Of a stretch of DNA of 64,000 nt, positions 23,951 through 36,150 are shown one piece after another. This stretch comes from Abelmoschus esculentus. Lineage: Eukaryota; Streptophyta; Magnoliopsida; Malvales; Malvaceae. The notes under the pieces were generated by a model. That model was not told the origin of the DNA. It did no database searches and saw only the letters and a program-made list of their open reading frames with translations. Where the stretch lies: positions 10,828,999-10,892,998 of the forward strand of contig JAUCBN010000046.1 in the NCBI GenBank assembly GCA_035048815.1, read 5' to 3'. Positions within the stretch are counted from its first letter, which is position 1, and every line of letters starts with the position of its first letter. The position numbers were made by a program, and so were the translations under genes.

Positions 23951-25417
23951 GGGTAAACTATATAAATGGTCCCCCGACTATACCTCAGTTTTTTTATATC
24001 CTCCGACTATAAAAAGTTACAAATTGGTCCACTGACTATCTTTTTAGTCACAAAGTGATCCACTGCCGTTAAAAAAGTAACGGAAGTCTTACGTGGACGT
24101 TAAAATGCTGAGTAAGCAGTACATGTGGCATCCCAATCCCTTTAATCCCAACACTCTGAAGAATTGGGATTCAACGGTGTCTCTCGTCCGAACCTAGGTT
24201 TTCTTCCACGTTTATTTGGATTTCTCTTCTCCGTGTGACTCATGGCTAGCAATGGACGACCACGGTCAGAATGCTCTGACTCTGAGTCTGCATATGAAAA
24301 CTGCCCAGTTTTAGTGGAATATTTCTTTGCTTTTTTGTTGGGTTTTTTTAGCTTGGTTTCGTCATCAGAGCTTGCATCTTCTTCTTCGACACCAGAAACT
24401 ATTCCGATGTCAGCAAAAGAGGTGTTTCCGTCAAAGAATTGACTTGATGTCTTTGGTGCCAAGCCTACGAGATCAACCCCGAATAGTGATTTGACATGCT
24501 GGACTAAACCCCAATTTTTACTGATTATTTCTTCGGATCTTAGTTCAAGAACACCACAAGAAATTGGTATACAAACTAGCGTTTCAATGGCGTGCATATA
24601 AGCTTATATAGCTCTTTCACAATTGTAAAATTGCAATGCATGAGCACCGGTTAACCAAACCAAGGAGCCCGTACTGTGAGCCATCCCCGGAATCCCTTCT
24701 CCGACAGTGAAAGTTCGAGTCATCGATATCACGAAGAACCATTCGGCATCAGAGACGCCAGTCTCGTCCATCATCAATACATTTCTTCTTTCAATGTTGT
24801 ATAGGCACGGAATGTTGGAAATATTTTCACTTACTAATTTTGGAGACGCGTCTTTATTGCCGTGAAAATATCCATCTCCCCAAGACAGGAGCAAACAACC
24901 GTGTTCATCGTTTGATGTCTGCCACAGTATGGCATAAGTCCAACCAGTTTGCTGGCTCTGCACTATGAATTGGAGACACTAGTGGAGAGTTGAAGGTAGG
25001 GTTTCTTGGGTAAAATAAACCAGCGAAGAAGATGAAGGAGAGATTATTAGTTCTTTCATGGAGGACACAAAAACTAAAAGAAAAGGAAACGTGTGAACTT
25101 CAGTGATAAGAGAAAGAAAAATGCTATGGGGGACCATGGATTTTAGGGATTCAAGGGAAGAAAATTTTAGGGATTTCTAAAATTAGGGTTTATGAATCTT
25201 AATTTTTTAGAATGTTGGGATTAAAGGGATTGGGATGTCATATGGACTGCTTACTCAGCATTTTAACGTCCACGTAAGACTCTCGTTACTTTTTTAACGG
25301 CAGTGGGCCACTTTATGACAAAAAAGATAGTCAGTGGACCAATTTATAACTTTTTATAGTCGGAGGATATAAAAAAGAACTGAGGTATAGTCGGGGGACC
25401 ATTTATGTAGTTTAACC
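23951..25417 (-). mobile_element. Pack-MULE 1: Mutator-type element with a captured MYC/bHLH fragment
   Basis: Length 1,467 bases. Terminal inverted repeats of ~215 bases (23951-~24165 and ~25195-25417) are highly similar and start GGGTAAACTATATAAATGG. The exact 9-bp target duplication TATTCTTTA (23942-23950 and 25418-25426) is diagnostic for the Mutator superfamily. There is no transposase; the interior is a fragment of a host transcription-factor gene. TIRs are of the same family as those of 53056-54433. Confidence 0.92.
24165..25005 (-). pseudogene. Captured MYC2/bHLH14-type transcription factor fragment
   Basis: On the minus strand the frame shows the bHLH-MYC N-terminal (JAZ-interacting/activation) domain: LQFIVQSQ at ~24990, GWTYAILWQTSNDEHGC, LSWGDGYF, DAEWFFVISMTRTF, STGSLVWLTGAH, QFYNCERA, then HAIETLVCIPISCGVLEL, NWGLVQHVKSLFG and KRGRKPRFGRETPLN. 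It ends exactly where the basic helix-loop-helix should begin; the next codons are TIR sequence. A single TAA (24604-24606) interrupts the frame within the domain, and a further stop lies at about 24991. Known MYC proteins are jasmonate-response regulators bound by JAZ repressors. If expressed, this piece could only make an N-terminal domain lacking DNA binding. The captured segment shows no introns, as expected for MYC genes. Confidence 0.85.
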
Positions 25418-25661
25418 TATTCTTTATTGGCTCTTTACCATCTTTTCGATTTAACAATCTCTGCTTTCAAATTCTCAGATAAATTTGCATTTCTTCTGAG
25501 AAATAAGAGAGATTGAAAATGGTGGCCGATCAAAAAGGTAAATCCGATATCTCATTTGCTGGAACCTTCGCCAGTAGCGTTTTCGCTGCTTGCTGCGCTG
25601 AGGTAACTTCTTATATACTGCTTTTCTTTTTCTTTTGATCCCGAATTTGCATGCGAGAAGA

Positions 25662-25866
25662 TGTTGAGAGACGGACAAACTGAAGAAAGTAACCTAAGTG
25701 TAATCGTGTAAAAGAGAATGTTGAGGAAGAAGGAAGGAAAGTCTGAATGCCTTATGTTTATTACTGCACATGTATGGTTCATTTATACAGAAAGAATAAC
25801 AGAAACAACAAATTATCTAACTAACTAACTAACAGGTAGCAACTGATTCTTTGATTCATTTTAACA
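25662..25866 (-). repeat. 3' LTR of the Copia element
   Basis: Left-hand LTR on this strand, downstream for the minus-strand element, preceded in element orientation by the tract CTTGAGGGGGAG. Confidence 0.9.
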
Positions 25867-25873
25867 CTCCCCC

Positions 25874-28800
25874 TCAAGTTGGAGGATGATAAACATCTTT
25901 CATCCCCAACTTGCTAACAAGGTATTTATGCTGAGTTACTCCTAAGGCTTTTGTCATTATATCTCCTTGCTGGTCTTTGGTTGAGATGTGTTTTGCTTCT
26001 ACCAAGCCTTTTTGAATCTTCTCCCGCACGAAATGGCAGTTAATCTCTATATGTTTGGTCCGTTCATGAAAAACTGGATTAGTAGCGATCTGTAATGCTG
26101 TCTGGCTATCACAAAACAAGGTTGCAGGTGTCCCATGCTCAATTCCAAGCTCCTCAACTAACCCTTTCAACCAAAATATTTCAGCCACAGTGCTGGCCAT
26201 GCATCTATACTCAGCTTCTACTGAGGAACGTGATACTGTGTTTTGCTTCTTGGACTTCCAACAAACTAAGCATTCTCCCAGCTTGATACAATACCCTGTT
26301 ACTGACTTTCGTGTCATAGGACAGCTAGCCTAATCTGAATCGCAAAAAGCCTTGATCTCAGGCTTTGAACTAGCTGGAAAAAAAACCCTTGTGCTGGATT
26401 CTTTCTTATGTATCTGATAACCCTTAAGGCGGATTCGTAGTGAATTCTTTTTGGTGCCTGCATAAATTGGCTTAGATGTTGTACAACAAACAAAATATCT
26501 GGACGAGTATTTGTTAAGTAAAGCAATCTTCTTATCAAACGTTGATATGTTGTAACATCTTCCATCACCTCATCCTTCTCAACATTGCCTATTTGCTTAT
26601 CAAATTCCATCGAGGTGTGGTGAACATTTGGCTCCATTGGTGTTGAAGCACACCGAGCTCCCCCTAAACCTGAATCCGCTATTAATTCAAGTGCATATTT
26701 CCTTTGGTGCAGCACAATCCCTTCCACATATCGCACAACTTCAATTCCCAAAAAATACTTGAGCTTACCAAGATCTTTCATTTTAAAATTCTTGTGTAAG
26801 ATACACTTCAATTCATCGATCAACTTTGCATCACTGCCAGTTATCAGGAGATCATCCACATAGATGAGTAACAGCATAATTTTTCCATTCTTGGCTTTGG
26901 TAAACAAGGAATAATCGTGCAGGCTTTGTGTATATCCATTTGCTAAAAGTGCCTGAGTTAGCTTGAGGTTCCACTGCCTTGAAGCCTGTTTCAGACCATA
27001 CAATGACTTGAGCAGCCTGCAAACCCGAGATCTAGGCTCCCCCTGGCTGCGAAAACCCTCTGGCAGTTGCATGTACACTTCCTCATGAAGATCACCTTGA
27101 AGGAATGCATTGTATACATCCATCTGAAACAATGGCCAGTTGAACATAGCAACCAAAGACACCACAATACGCACAGTAACTTGCTTTGCAACAGGAGAAA
27201 AAGTTTCATGAAAATCGATGCCAGCTTTTTGATTATAACCCTTAGCAACTAACTGAGCCTTAAACCTTTCAATTGAGCCATCAGAATTGTGTTTCACTTT
27301 ATAGACCCACTTGCAGTCAATAGGTGTCTTACCAGGGGGAAGATCAACCACATCCCATGTACCATTTGCTTCAAGTGCTTGAATCTCTTGTTGCATGGCA
27401 TCTACCCACCTTTTTTCCTTAATTGTTGTTTGATAACTTTGTGGCTCAATGACAGAAGAAATGGACAAAGCAAAAAGACGTGTGGAGGAAGGTAAATGAG
27501 AATAAGAAACTGAATTAGAGATAGGATTAATACCTGGTTGCAATGTCGATGAAGAAGGATTGGAAGAACAAACAAAGTCATTTAACCAAGAAGGTGGTTT
27601 AGATATACGAAAGGATTTTCGAACAAAAGGTGGTTGAGGCTGAGGTTGAGGTTGAGGCTGAGGTTGAGGTTGACCTTGGGATGAAGACTGTGATGACTGA
27701 GGTGTAACCTGTGGGCTTAATAGTGGATGATCAGAATTAGATCCTGGTGTTGGAGTATCATCTACCAGTGTAGAAGGATCATTTGTCTGTACAGTAGGGA
27801 TATGAAGAAAATCAAAATCAATATCATTCGAGAGAGGAAACAAAGGTGGACTTTTAGATGAAGTTTGAAACGGGAAGATAGTCTCATGAAAAACCACATC
27901 TCGACTGACAAAGAATGTTTGTGACGCAATGTTAAACAATAGGTAGCCCTTTTGCACATTTGAATACCCCATGAAGACTGATGGAGTTGCCTTGGAGGCA
28001 AACTTATCATGATTATTAAGGATGGTTGCATAACAAAGACAACCAAATACACGAAGATGAGACAAATCTGGAACTTTTTTATGAAAAACTTCATAGGGAG
28101 ACTTCCAATCTAGAATGACAGTAGGTAAACGATTTAATATATAACAAGCTGCCAAGACACATTCACCCCAAAATTTAAGAGGAATAAAGGCCTGAAATTT
28201 GAGTGCACGAGCTATGTTAAGAAGATATTTATGCTTACTTTCAGTCACTCCATTTTGTTGAGGAGTGTAGACACAGGAATGTTGATGAATAATCCCTTGA
28301 GAAGAAAAAAACTCTCTACCCTCATTGTTAAAAAATTCAGAACCATTATCACTTCGAATTATTTTCACATGTTTTGCAAAATGAACTTTAACATAGGTCA
28401 CGAATTGTTTTAGAATCACCATTGTATCACTTTTGAGTCTAAGAAGGTATATCCAGGTCATTCGTGAGTGATCATCCACTATGGTTAAGAAGTACTTATG
28501 GCCATTGTGTGTAGACACCTTATATGCACCCCAAAGGTCAATGTGAATAAGAGAAAAAATATATGTTTCTCGGGTAGTACTTATTGGAAAAGGTAGACGC
28601 GATTGTTTGGCTAAAGGGCATACACCACATTGCTTTATATCACTACTATCATTAGAAACATAAAACAAGTGTGCCATTTTATTCATTGTACTCAAAGATG
28701 AATGACCTAGGCGAGCATGCCACAAAACACTTGAAACAGACTTGTTTTGAGCTAAATTTGTAGACATACAAGGTTCTGGTGTGCAAGGATTACAAGTAGA

Positions 28801-29499
28801 AGATTTTGGTATTTGAAAAATGTACAATCCTCCTTGAGCTCTACCAATCCCTTTCATCTGCCCACTGCAAAGGTCCTGTAGCAAACAAAAATGAGGATAA
28901 AAGAGTACACAACAATTTAGTTCCTTGGTTAGCTGTGAAACTGATAGGAGATTGTAATGAAAATCAGGTATGTATAGAACTTTGGAAAAGGTTTGAGAAG
29001 GGGAAAAAGCATATGTTCCAGTGTGAGTGATTGGTGTTGTCTTACCATTTGACAACTGAACAAAGGAAGAAGATGCACAATTAACAACAGAATCCAAACA
29101 ACTCAAGTCAAAAGTCATATGATTCGTAGCACTTGTATCAAGAATCCAGTTATGAGATACACTTCCAAGATTAATACCTGCCATGTGTGCTGAGGCTTTC
29201 ACTCCAGTATCTTTTCCTAGCAACTCCAAGATCTGATGGTATTGTTCTGGTGTAAAAGTAGGTGCCAATGAAGGTGACGCCAAGGGAGGTGCAACACCTG
29301 GAACAACTACAAGTAGACCTGTTGAGACTTCCATATCTGTTGCAGAAACATTATTGGCCAATAATGCGATCTTTATGGACCGACTCCAAATACTGTAATC
29401 TTCTACTCCGGTGAGTTGGTGAGAAACCAAAACTGTCCCAGGGGTGTCAGAAGGGTGAAGATACAACTTATGCGAATGGTCAAGCTGCGAAATTGCCAT
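25874..29499 (-). pseudogene. gag-pol: Copia gag-pol polyprotein, gag deleted, frameshifted before RNase H
   Basis: From the ATG at 29497-29499 the frame is open for 1,061 codons. The first ~50 residues are the start of gag (LHPSDTPGTVLVSHQLTG), then the sequence jumps to the protease/pre-integrase region, so most of gag including the CCHC knuckle is missing. The protease has LDTSATNHM in place of the usual DSGA(T/S). Integrase shows HARLGHSS, HIDLWG, RSDNGSEF and QNGVTE (the D, D and E sites). Reverse transcriptase has KWVYKVK, QMDVYNAFLQGDL and YVDD (26851-26862). Between QP-repeat codons near 27640 and RT lies a linker. A homopolymer T run near 26380 shifts the frame, and the Trp of DSDW is TAG; RNase H continues in another frame at 25874-26317 (SSVEAEYR, CDSQTALQ, TKHIEI). 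Confidence 0.9.
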
Positions 29500-29603
29500 G
29501 ACTAATAAGACTCGTAAGCAAAAAAAAACACACTAGAGATCTGGTTTTCAATTTCGGTCAGTTCTTCAGCTCCGTTGGATCGCCGACGATGGCTCTAATA
29601 CCA

Positions 29604-29800
29604 TGTTGAGAGACGGACGAACTGAAGAAAGTAACCTAAGTGTAATCGTGTAAAAGAGAATGTTGAGGAAGAAGGAAGGAAATGTTGAATGCCTTATGTT
29701 TATTACTATACATGTATGCTTCATTTATACAGAAAGAATAACAAAAACAACAGATTATCTAACTAACAGGTAGCAACTGATTCTTTGATTCATTTTAACA
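29604..29800 (-). repeat. 5' LTR of the Copia element
   Basis: Upstream LTR for the minus-strand element, directly followed (toward lower coordinates) by the initiator-tRNA-Met primer site. Confidence 0.9.
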
Positions 29801-31805
29801 TAAGATTATTGTTTGTGAAACAGATTTGATTAGTAAAGTTGTTTTGGAGATCTTTCATGTTAGGTTTCATATTCTTTGACCGATGGATTTAGAATTTTTT
29901 ATCTGTGAAATGAATAATGTTTGACTTCCTGAATATTGAACTGCAAAAACGGTGTGATGTTTTTTACAATTTGGCCACTGCTGAATCAATTTCTCTGCAC
30001 CGGGTTGAGAAAGCTTCTTGTGATTCAAATTGTTGGAAGAAATAATTTTGCGTTATTATGAAGTTCAAATTATATTATAGTGCACTTGAATTTTAATGCA
30101 GATATGCACAATTCCTTTGGATACTGCTAAAGTTAGGCTCCAGCTTCAGAAGAAAGCTGTTGGGGGAGATGCGGCAGTCTTACCGAAATACAGGGGGTTG
30201 TCAGGTACAGTTGGTACTGTTGCGAAGGAAGAGGGTTTAGCTGCTCTTTGGAAAGGTGTTATTCCCGGATTGCATCGTCAATGTCTTTATGGTGGCTTGA
30301 GGATTGGAATGTATGAGCCTGTGAGTGTTGCGGCTTCTTCTCAAAATACTTTTTTTTTCTTGTTTAACATAATCACAGTTCACTAATAAATTTGTAATTG
30401 TGTCAGGTTAAGAATTTTTATGTTGGGAAAGATCACGTTGGAGACGTTCCTTTGACCAAGAAAATACTTGCTGCCCTTACAACTGGTAAAGAAAATAGAA
30501 CATTTGGCTGGGATTATTTGTTATGTCTGGACATTTTACCAAGATAGGTGCTCTTCTTGAGCTTTCTTTGAACAGGTGCTCTAGGAATTACTGTGGCAAA
30601 TCCAACCGATCTTGTGAAAGTTCGACTTCAAGCTGAAGGGAGGTCTTCACTTTTTCTGCACCAATTTGAGATCATGTAGCATTTATGTGATTACATTACG
30701 TGGACCTCTTCACTTTTTCTGCACCAATTAAGTATCTTTAGCTTTATATATTCTGTCATTGCTCCATCTGTATTATAAAAGTTTTAAATATGCTTTATTC
30801 TTTATAGAAATGTAACTATAGAAAACCCTATTCGAATACCTAAGTAATATTGTAATGTCTGTGTAGGTGATAGAATGTTTGAATTAAGGTCCATTTTCCA
30901 TTTCACCTTAGTCAGCCAGAGGAATCTACATTTGCTAATTCATGAGATGGTTGAAGGGTTCTTTTTTCTCTTTCCCTCCTGCAGGTTAAGTCAAGAATGA
31001 TGGGAGATTCAACCTACAAGAGCACGGTCGATTGTTTTATCAAAACTTTGAAGAATGATGTATGTCTGCTTTCTTTGATCTTATTTCTCCTTTTCTAGGA
31101 ATCTTGTTACCGATATACCCTATGAGTCATTGTTATAATTATGCATCGAAATTGATTATTTGGTCGATGGTTTCATTTCTCTTAACCATTAATGCCTCAC
31201 ATGCTTTAATCGGTTCACCTTTGTATGAGTTATGACTCATTCTGGTTACTAGTAGCTAGTTAAGGAAGAACTAGCTGCAGCCAGAGCCAGCTGGTGAAAT
31301 TCTAAATGTGAACAAGCAATTTAACTTAGAGCGCCATTATCATTTTCAGGGACCTTTGGCTTTTTACAAGGGTTTCATCCCGAATTTCGGACGGCTAGGA
31401 TCTTGGAACGTGATCATGTTTCTAACCTTAGAACAGGTAAAGTTGCAGCTTTATTTGTTTATTGCTAGCTCACTTATTTGCTTATCTAAAAGTACTATTT
31501 TCTTCATTCCTAATCCACAGGCAAAGAAATATGTGAGAGAGCTAGAATCATCTCAAAGAGCTTAAAAGAAATAATCCAATCCCGCTAAAGCAAGAAGTGG
31601 GAGTCCCGTTGAAATTGAAGTTTTACAGAGAATAATAGAGATATTTATTCAATTCCCCCTCTTAATTTTAATGTCATGAGACGAGTTATGATATGCTTCC
31701 ATACCCTTGGGGGACCACATTTTGAAATTTTGACAAAGTTTTGAAACTTCTAAATGATATTTTCATTCTCTTAACGGTCGTGGTTTAATTGATATTGATC
31801 CATGG

Positions 31806-34624
31806 TGTAATCATTAATTTTATTCGGGGTCTTTGATCCGTTTTTAATTTTTGTTTTGATTTTGAATAACGGGATTTAACTTATCTACTAAAAATAATAA
31901 AAAACATAAATTAAAAAATATTAAATTAATATATATGCTTTTTTATTTTTATTTTTTTAAAAAATCAATATATATATGATATTATTCGCCTAAAAAAATA
32001 AAAAATATATTTTTTTCTCTTTTATTTTTCAATTATTTTTTTATCATCTTTTATTATTATTATTATTATTATTATAACTAAATAATTAAAACTCAAAACA
32101 GATACAAAATAAAATAAAAACCCAAATGACTTTTATTAAATAGTCTAAAATATTAATTACATCACTCCATTTACGATAATAAACCCAGTCAATTAAATAA
32201 ATTAATTACAAGAACCTAAACTTTAAGCCCAAACCGGATAAAAATAACAAAACCCTAATCTAATATCCTTTCTATCCGCGCATCACATCTCAACGTCACG
32301 ATTCTGCCAAAGAAAGACTCTGGATCTTCAACGCGAGACATGCGCACTCGTTGATACTCCCACACACGTCGCTTCGGCTCTTCAATGACCGTTTGATCCC
32401 CGCGTGCGTTTCACGAGCGGCCCTTCAGTGACCACATCGTCGATCAACCACGTCGTCGATGACCCCCTCTCCGATCCCGATAGTCGTACATGCAAAAAAA
32501 AGACAAATCTTATGTCAGATTGTACAAGCATAGAGCCAAAAAAAAACGTAGAAAAACATTGAATTTAAGCCAATTTCAGAGATTTTTCAGTCTCGAATCT
32601 ATCAAAATTCCATCAATTTTCAATAGACGAATGCAAACAAATTCCAGAGGACACCAACCATTAAGGGATTTAAGCTATTTCATTTTTTTTTGTAATACTC
32701 GATTATAAAAACCGAAACCAAACCATGTAATGGGGCTTCCCCACCCATTTTGAATCAATAGAAAGAAACCTATTCAGAGGTAAAAACCTCTCTCGATTTT
32801 CGGTTTTGCATAAAAAAAAAAAGAAATTTAAGGCTTTTTTTACCTTCTTAATCGTTTGATCTCTTCGTTTACTTCCCTTCAACTGCTCCGGTGATAAGCT
32901 TTGGCCATTGACCGTTTCGGTGAACCAAGAGCGAAAGGGGAACAATTCTCTTCTTGCTATTTTGTTGATTGAACATAGGAAGGGGTTTTCAGTGTCTGTT
33001 TTACAAAAACAAAGATTTTTATAGTTTATGTTTCTTTAAGGTTTGAAAGGGTTAAGTTATGGTTTTAAAAACGAAAGAAAAAGATGTTATTTTAATTTTT
33101 CCGGCCACTGTTGGCGGTGGCCGAAATCTTCAACAAGGGTGATTTTCGGCCGGAGTTCTTGAGCTTTCTAGGAATCCCAGAAGAACACTCAAGTGTTCTT
33201 AATTTTTCTGGGTTCCCAGATGAACTCTTTAGAGGAAATGGGGGATTCGGTTTGTTTTCGAATGAAAAATGAGAAAAGGGGGAAAATTATTTTGTTTTTG
33301 TGTTATATACTCGAGGGCTTTTAAAAAATGGAGAAATAACATCATTAAATCCCTCTGTGTGGAGAAAATTAGTCCCACAGTCCCTGATTTTTAATTCATT
33401 TTTCAATTTAGTCATTAGACCATATAATCAGTTTCCATAGTTTTTAATTTAGCCACAAAATTTGTAACTTTTTCCTATTTATTCCTGATTTCGATTGTAA
33501 TTATTCACTCTGGTTTAATTCATTTCCTACCCCTCCATGTTTTGAAGTTTATTTTCAAGCCATTCCCCCTGTTAAAATCCGTTTTGAGCCATCATTGTTT
33601 TATTTCATGCTATGTTTTAGTCACCAATTTTAATTATCTTTCTTATATCATGCCATGTTTTTATTTTATTTGTTCATTTGTATTTTATTGTTTATGTATG
33701 TATAATTTTGTATATTAGTTTTTGGTGATGCTTTGTTTTCATTATTGAATTGTTTATTTATCATCTAAGTAACACTTAAATAATTTTTTAATGCGAAATC
33801 TCTTTATTCGGTCGTAACGGACCCGATACCAGGCGTAATGGTAGCGGTGTATGTGTTTACCTTCGAATAAAAAGACGTTTAAAATATACTCGAATCTTTA
33901 AGCAAATAGTAATTTAATGTCACTTTAAATCAGAAATTTTAAAATTAATTAAACGGTAATTTTGTAAAGGTGCCAATTTTTGGGCAGTTTTAAAATGCTA
34001 ACATCATTTTTAAATCGTAACCGACTCTTGAACCCATCGTTATTCGAATCTTTGGCTTCACGGTGCTCGGTCTACCTAAGTGACCGGTGGCGACTCCATT
34101 TATTTTTCAATTTTTGTTTATAAATCATTTTAAATCAATTTCTAATCATTTTTCCTAATTTCAAAATCTTTCAATTCCTTAATTTTTTAATCCCTAACCC
34201 TAATTTTCAAAATACCCAAATTCATTCTTTTAAATCCCTAATCCCTAATTTTTACTTTTTCAAATTAAATTTTTTTTTTCAATTTTAAAACATATTTTCT
34301 AAATTTTCTCTCTTTCAAATTAAAAACCCTAATTCCTACCCTAATTTTTACTTTTTCAAATTATTTTTTTTTTCAATTTTAAAACATATTTTCTAAATTT
34401 TCTCTCTTTCAAATTAAAAAACCTAATTCCTAATTTGTCAATTTAAAACCTAAATTCTAATTTTTTTACATTCCCAAATTTTCAAATTCTCATTTTTAAA
34501 TCCCTAGTTTCAATTTTTTAAATCCCTAGCTTTTCAATTTCTCATTTCCCCAATTTTAAAACAACAATGTTTTTATTTACACTTATTTATTATTTAAAAA
34601 AAAATTAACGAGAGGGTCGTTACA
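31806..34624. mobile_element. Large solo LTR (2.8 kb) just 3' of the UCP1 copy
   Basis: Starts TGTAATCATTAATTTTATTC and ends GGGTCGTTACA, with the exact 5-bp flank duplication CATGG (31801-31805 and 34625-34629). It begins 240 bases after the UCP1 stop codon. No gag or pol is present. A GC-richer block (32270-32490) and the phrase GACCGGTGGCGACTCC (34080-34095), also found near the end of the 41719-43305 LTR, are typical of large Ty3/gypsy (Tat/Ogre-type) LTRs. Class is inferred. Confidence 0.7.
34255..34437. repeat. Tandem duplication, period ~96 bp, inside the solo LTR
   Basis: Two copies starting CTTTTTCAAATTA with a shared AAAACATATTTTCTAAATTT block, inside a longer T/C-rich stretch of AAATCCCTAATTTT-like quasi-repeats (34190-34560). 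Confidence 0.8.
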
Positions 34625-34629
34625 CATGG

Positions 34630-35431
34630 CAAGTAATAATTTGGAAGAGAGACTTTAGTTTGTTCAAGTACCTTATTTTTTTCCTAAATAAGTTTGGCTA
34701 TGTCTAGGTGTGCTTATCAAGCAACTCGATAACGAGTTGAAGAATATATGACTCGACTTGAAATTATATAACTCATTGCTCCACTCAACTCAATTCTCAA
34801 CGAACATAATAAAATTTTGAATAGATTTGTGTTCATTAAAATGACTTGTTATGCTCACTAGAATATTTACCCCGATATTACAAAAAATAGCAAGAATTTT
34901 AACACTATTACAACCTAATAATTTAAAAAATTTAATAATATTATATAAAGTTTAATGTAAACATAAATAACAAATTTTAAAAATAATTTAAATAATATAT
35001 ATTAATTTTAAAAATTAAATTTTAAAATAACAATTTAAAAATATACTTTACTAATATATTATAAAAAGTAATAAATTATTCATAAATTTATTGAATTTAT
35101 CTCAAATCAATTTTTCCATACATGAAACTTGGCCTAATACGTCACGTGGTACGTGGATTTTAGTTATGTGTAGTTTTATATGAAAATTTATTTGATTATT
35201 TTCTAAATTTTATTTAACCCTAAATTAAATCCTGTTTATTGTTAATTCTTAGTTATGTGTAGTTTTATAATGTTTTATTTATTTAAAATGTCATTGGACG
35301 TGCAAAGACATTTCTATACACCACGGCTAGTCCAAATTACATATGGCCCAATAGGTAAAAAAGGAAAAAGAAGCCCAATACAAAATACGGCGTCGTTTAT
35401 GTACCAGGCATACAGCGGGATTATACGGAAT
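34630..35431. other. Intergenic sequence upstream of the HAKAI-like pseudogene
   Basis: AT-rich, with no coding exon before 35432. Positions 35290-35430 are of mixed composition and probably hold the old promoter/leader of the downstream gene. Confidence 0.45.
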
Positions 35432-36150
35432 TTGATTGATATAAGAGCGTCAAAATTTGATTTCGTGGAGGAGCCGTCGGTTAACGAAACCAAAATCGCC
35501 GTTGGAAACGGTGACGGTGGCGTGCTCCGATCACCTCGTCCTCACTGACCTCCCCGTTTCCATGAGCATTGGCGCCGCTACCTACTCCTCGCTCGTGAAG
35601 ACCATAACTCGTAGGTCACGCCGCCAGCTTGGCGAGAGAGTCCACTTCCGCGCTCGCTGCGATTTTCCTATATCCATCAACAGCCTCTTGGTACTATTTT
35701 CCTATAATCATTATTAACTTCATTTAACATTAAATTAAAAATTGACTGATGAACATGTTGAGTAAATGTTTAGCTGATTAAGTTGTACCAGATATGTGAA
35801 TTTAAGATATTATTTGTAAATTTAAGAAAAATTAAGAGTGGAATTCACTCCGGAAATGAATTCTTTATTATAAATTAATGGTTCTTTGCGGTATAAATGT
35901 TAGGTTCCCTCTGAAGTTGATTTTTTTTTTTTTAAATATTGTTAGAAGTAGCTCTATATGTTGGAATTTGTTTGCTGTATCTGAAAATGTGTTTTTCTAC
36001 TGGTTGCAGAGTCCTTGGGAACATGGCTTCTGCCTCAATTGTGCGATTAGCGAATCAGTTTGCTATTTGTAAGTGATGAACTCTTAATTCCTTGAAGCGT
36101 TCTGTTGTTCGAATAATTTACAGAGTTCTGACTAAGAAAAAGTATTAGGA

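Larger units (their letters stand above)
25662..29800 (-). mobile_element. Ty1/copia retrotransposon in intron 1 of the UCP1 copy
   Basis: Element of 4,139 bases in antisense orientation to the host gene. LTRs are short: 25662-25866 (205 bases) and 29604-29800 (197 bases), TGTTGAGAGACGG to TTTTAACA, differing by about eight substitutions and one 8-base CTAA-type repeat-unit indel. The primer site TGGTATTAGAGCCATCG (29603-29587) is complementary to initiator tRNA-Met with one change; the polypurine tract is at 25867-25878. Flanks are GAAGA (25657-25661) and TAAGA (29801-29805), a duplication with one mismatch. Short LTRs fit small Copia lineages such as Ale/Retrofit, but I do not assign one. 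Confidence 0.92.
25519..31565 (+). pseudogene. UCP1: Mitochondrial uncoupling protein (UCP1/PUMP1) copy, exons 5-6 lost
   Basis: Recognisable exons: 1 (25519-25602, MVADQKGKSDISFAGTF), 2 (30102-30320), 3 (30407-30485), 4 (30576-30642), then those equal to 7 (30985-31059), 8 (31350-31436) and 9 (31521-31565, ending ESSQRA stop). All junctions are GT-AG. Carrier signatures PLDTAKVRLQ and PTDLVKVRLQ are present. The sequence between AEGR and VKSRMMGDS, about 90 residues including the end of repeat 2 and the start of repeat 3 (normally exons 5 and 6), is absent. Exon 4 ends in phase 2 and the next exon starts in phase 0, so direct splicing gives a frameshift and early stop. The family forms a six-helix inner-membrane proton/anion carrier; this copy cannot. 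A Copia element occupies most of the 4.5-kb intron 1. Confidence 0.9.

Noticed and set aside
24242..24442. Plus-strand frame of 66 codons in Pack-MULE 1
   Set aside because: Antisense shadow of the MYC fragment.
27625..27670. Pro-Gln repeat that could be taken for a host low-complexity protein domain
   Set aside because: It lies in frame inside the Copia polyprotein linker between integrase and reverse transcriptase, where simple repeats are common.
35255..35548. 97-codon frame beginning at 35255 as a novel protein
   Set aside because: Its 3' part is the first coding segment of the HAKAI-like pseudogene before its frameshift; upstream codons are AT-rich non-coding sequence.
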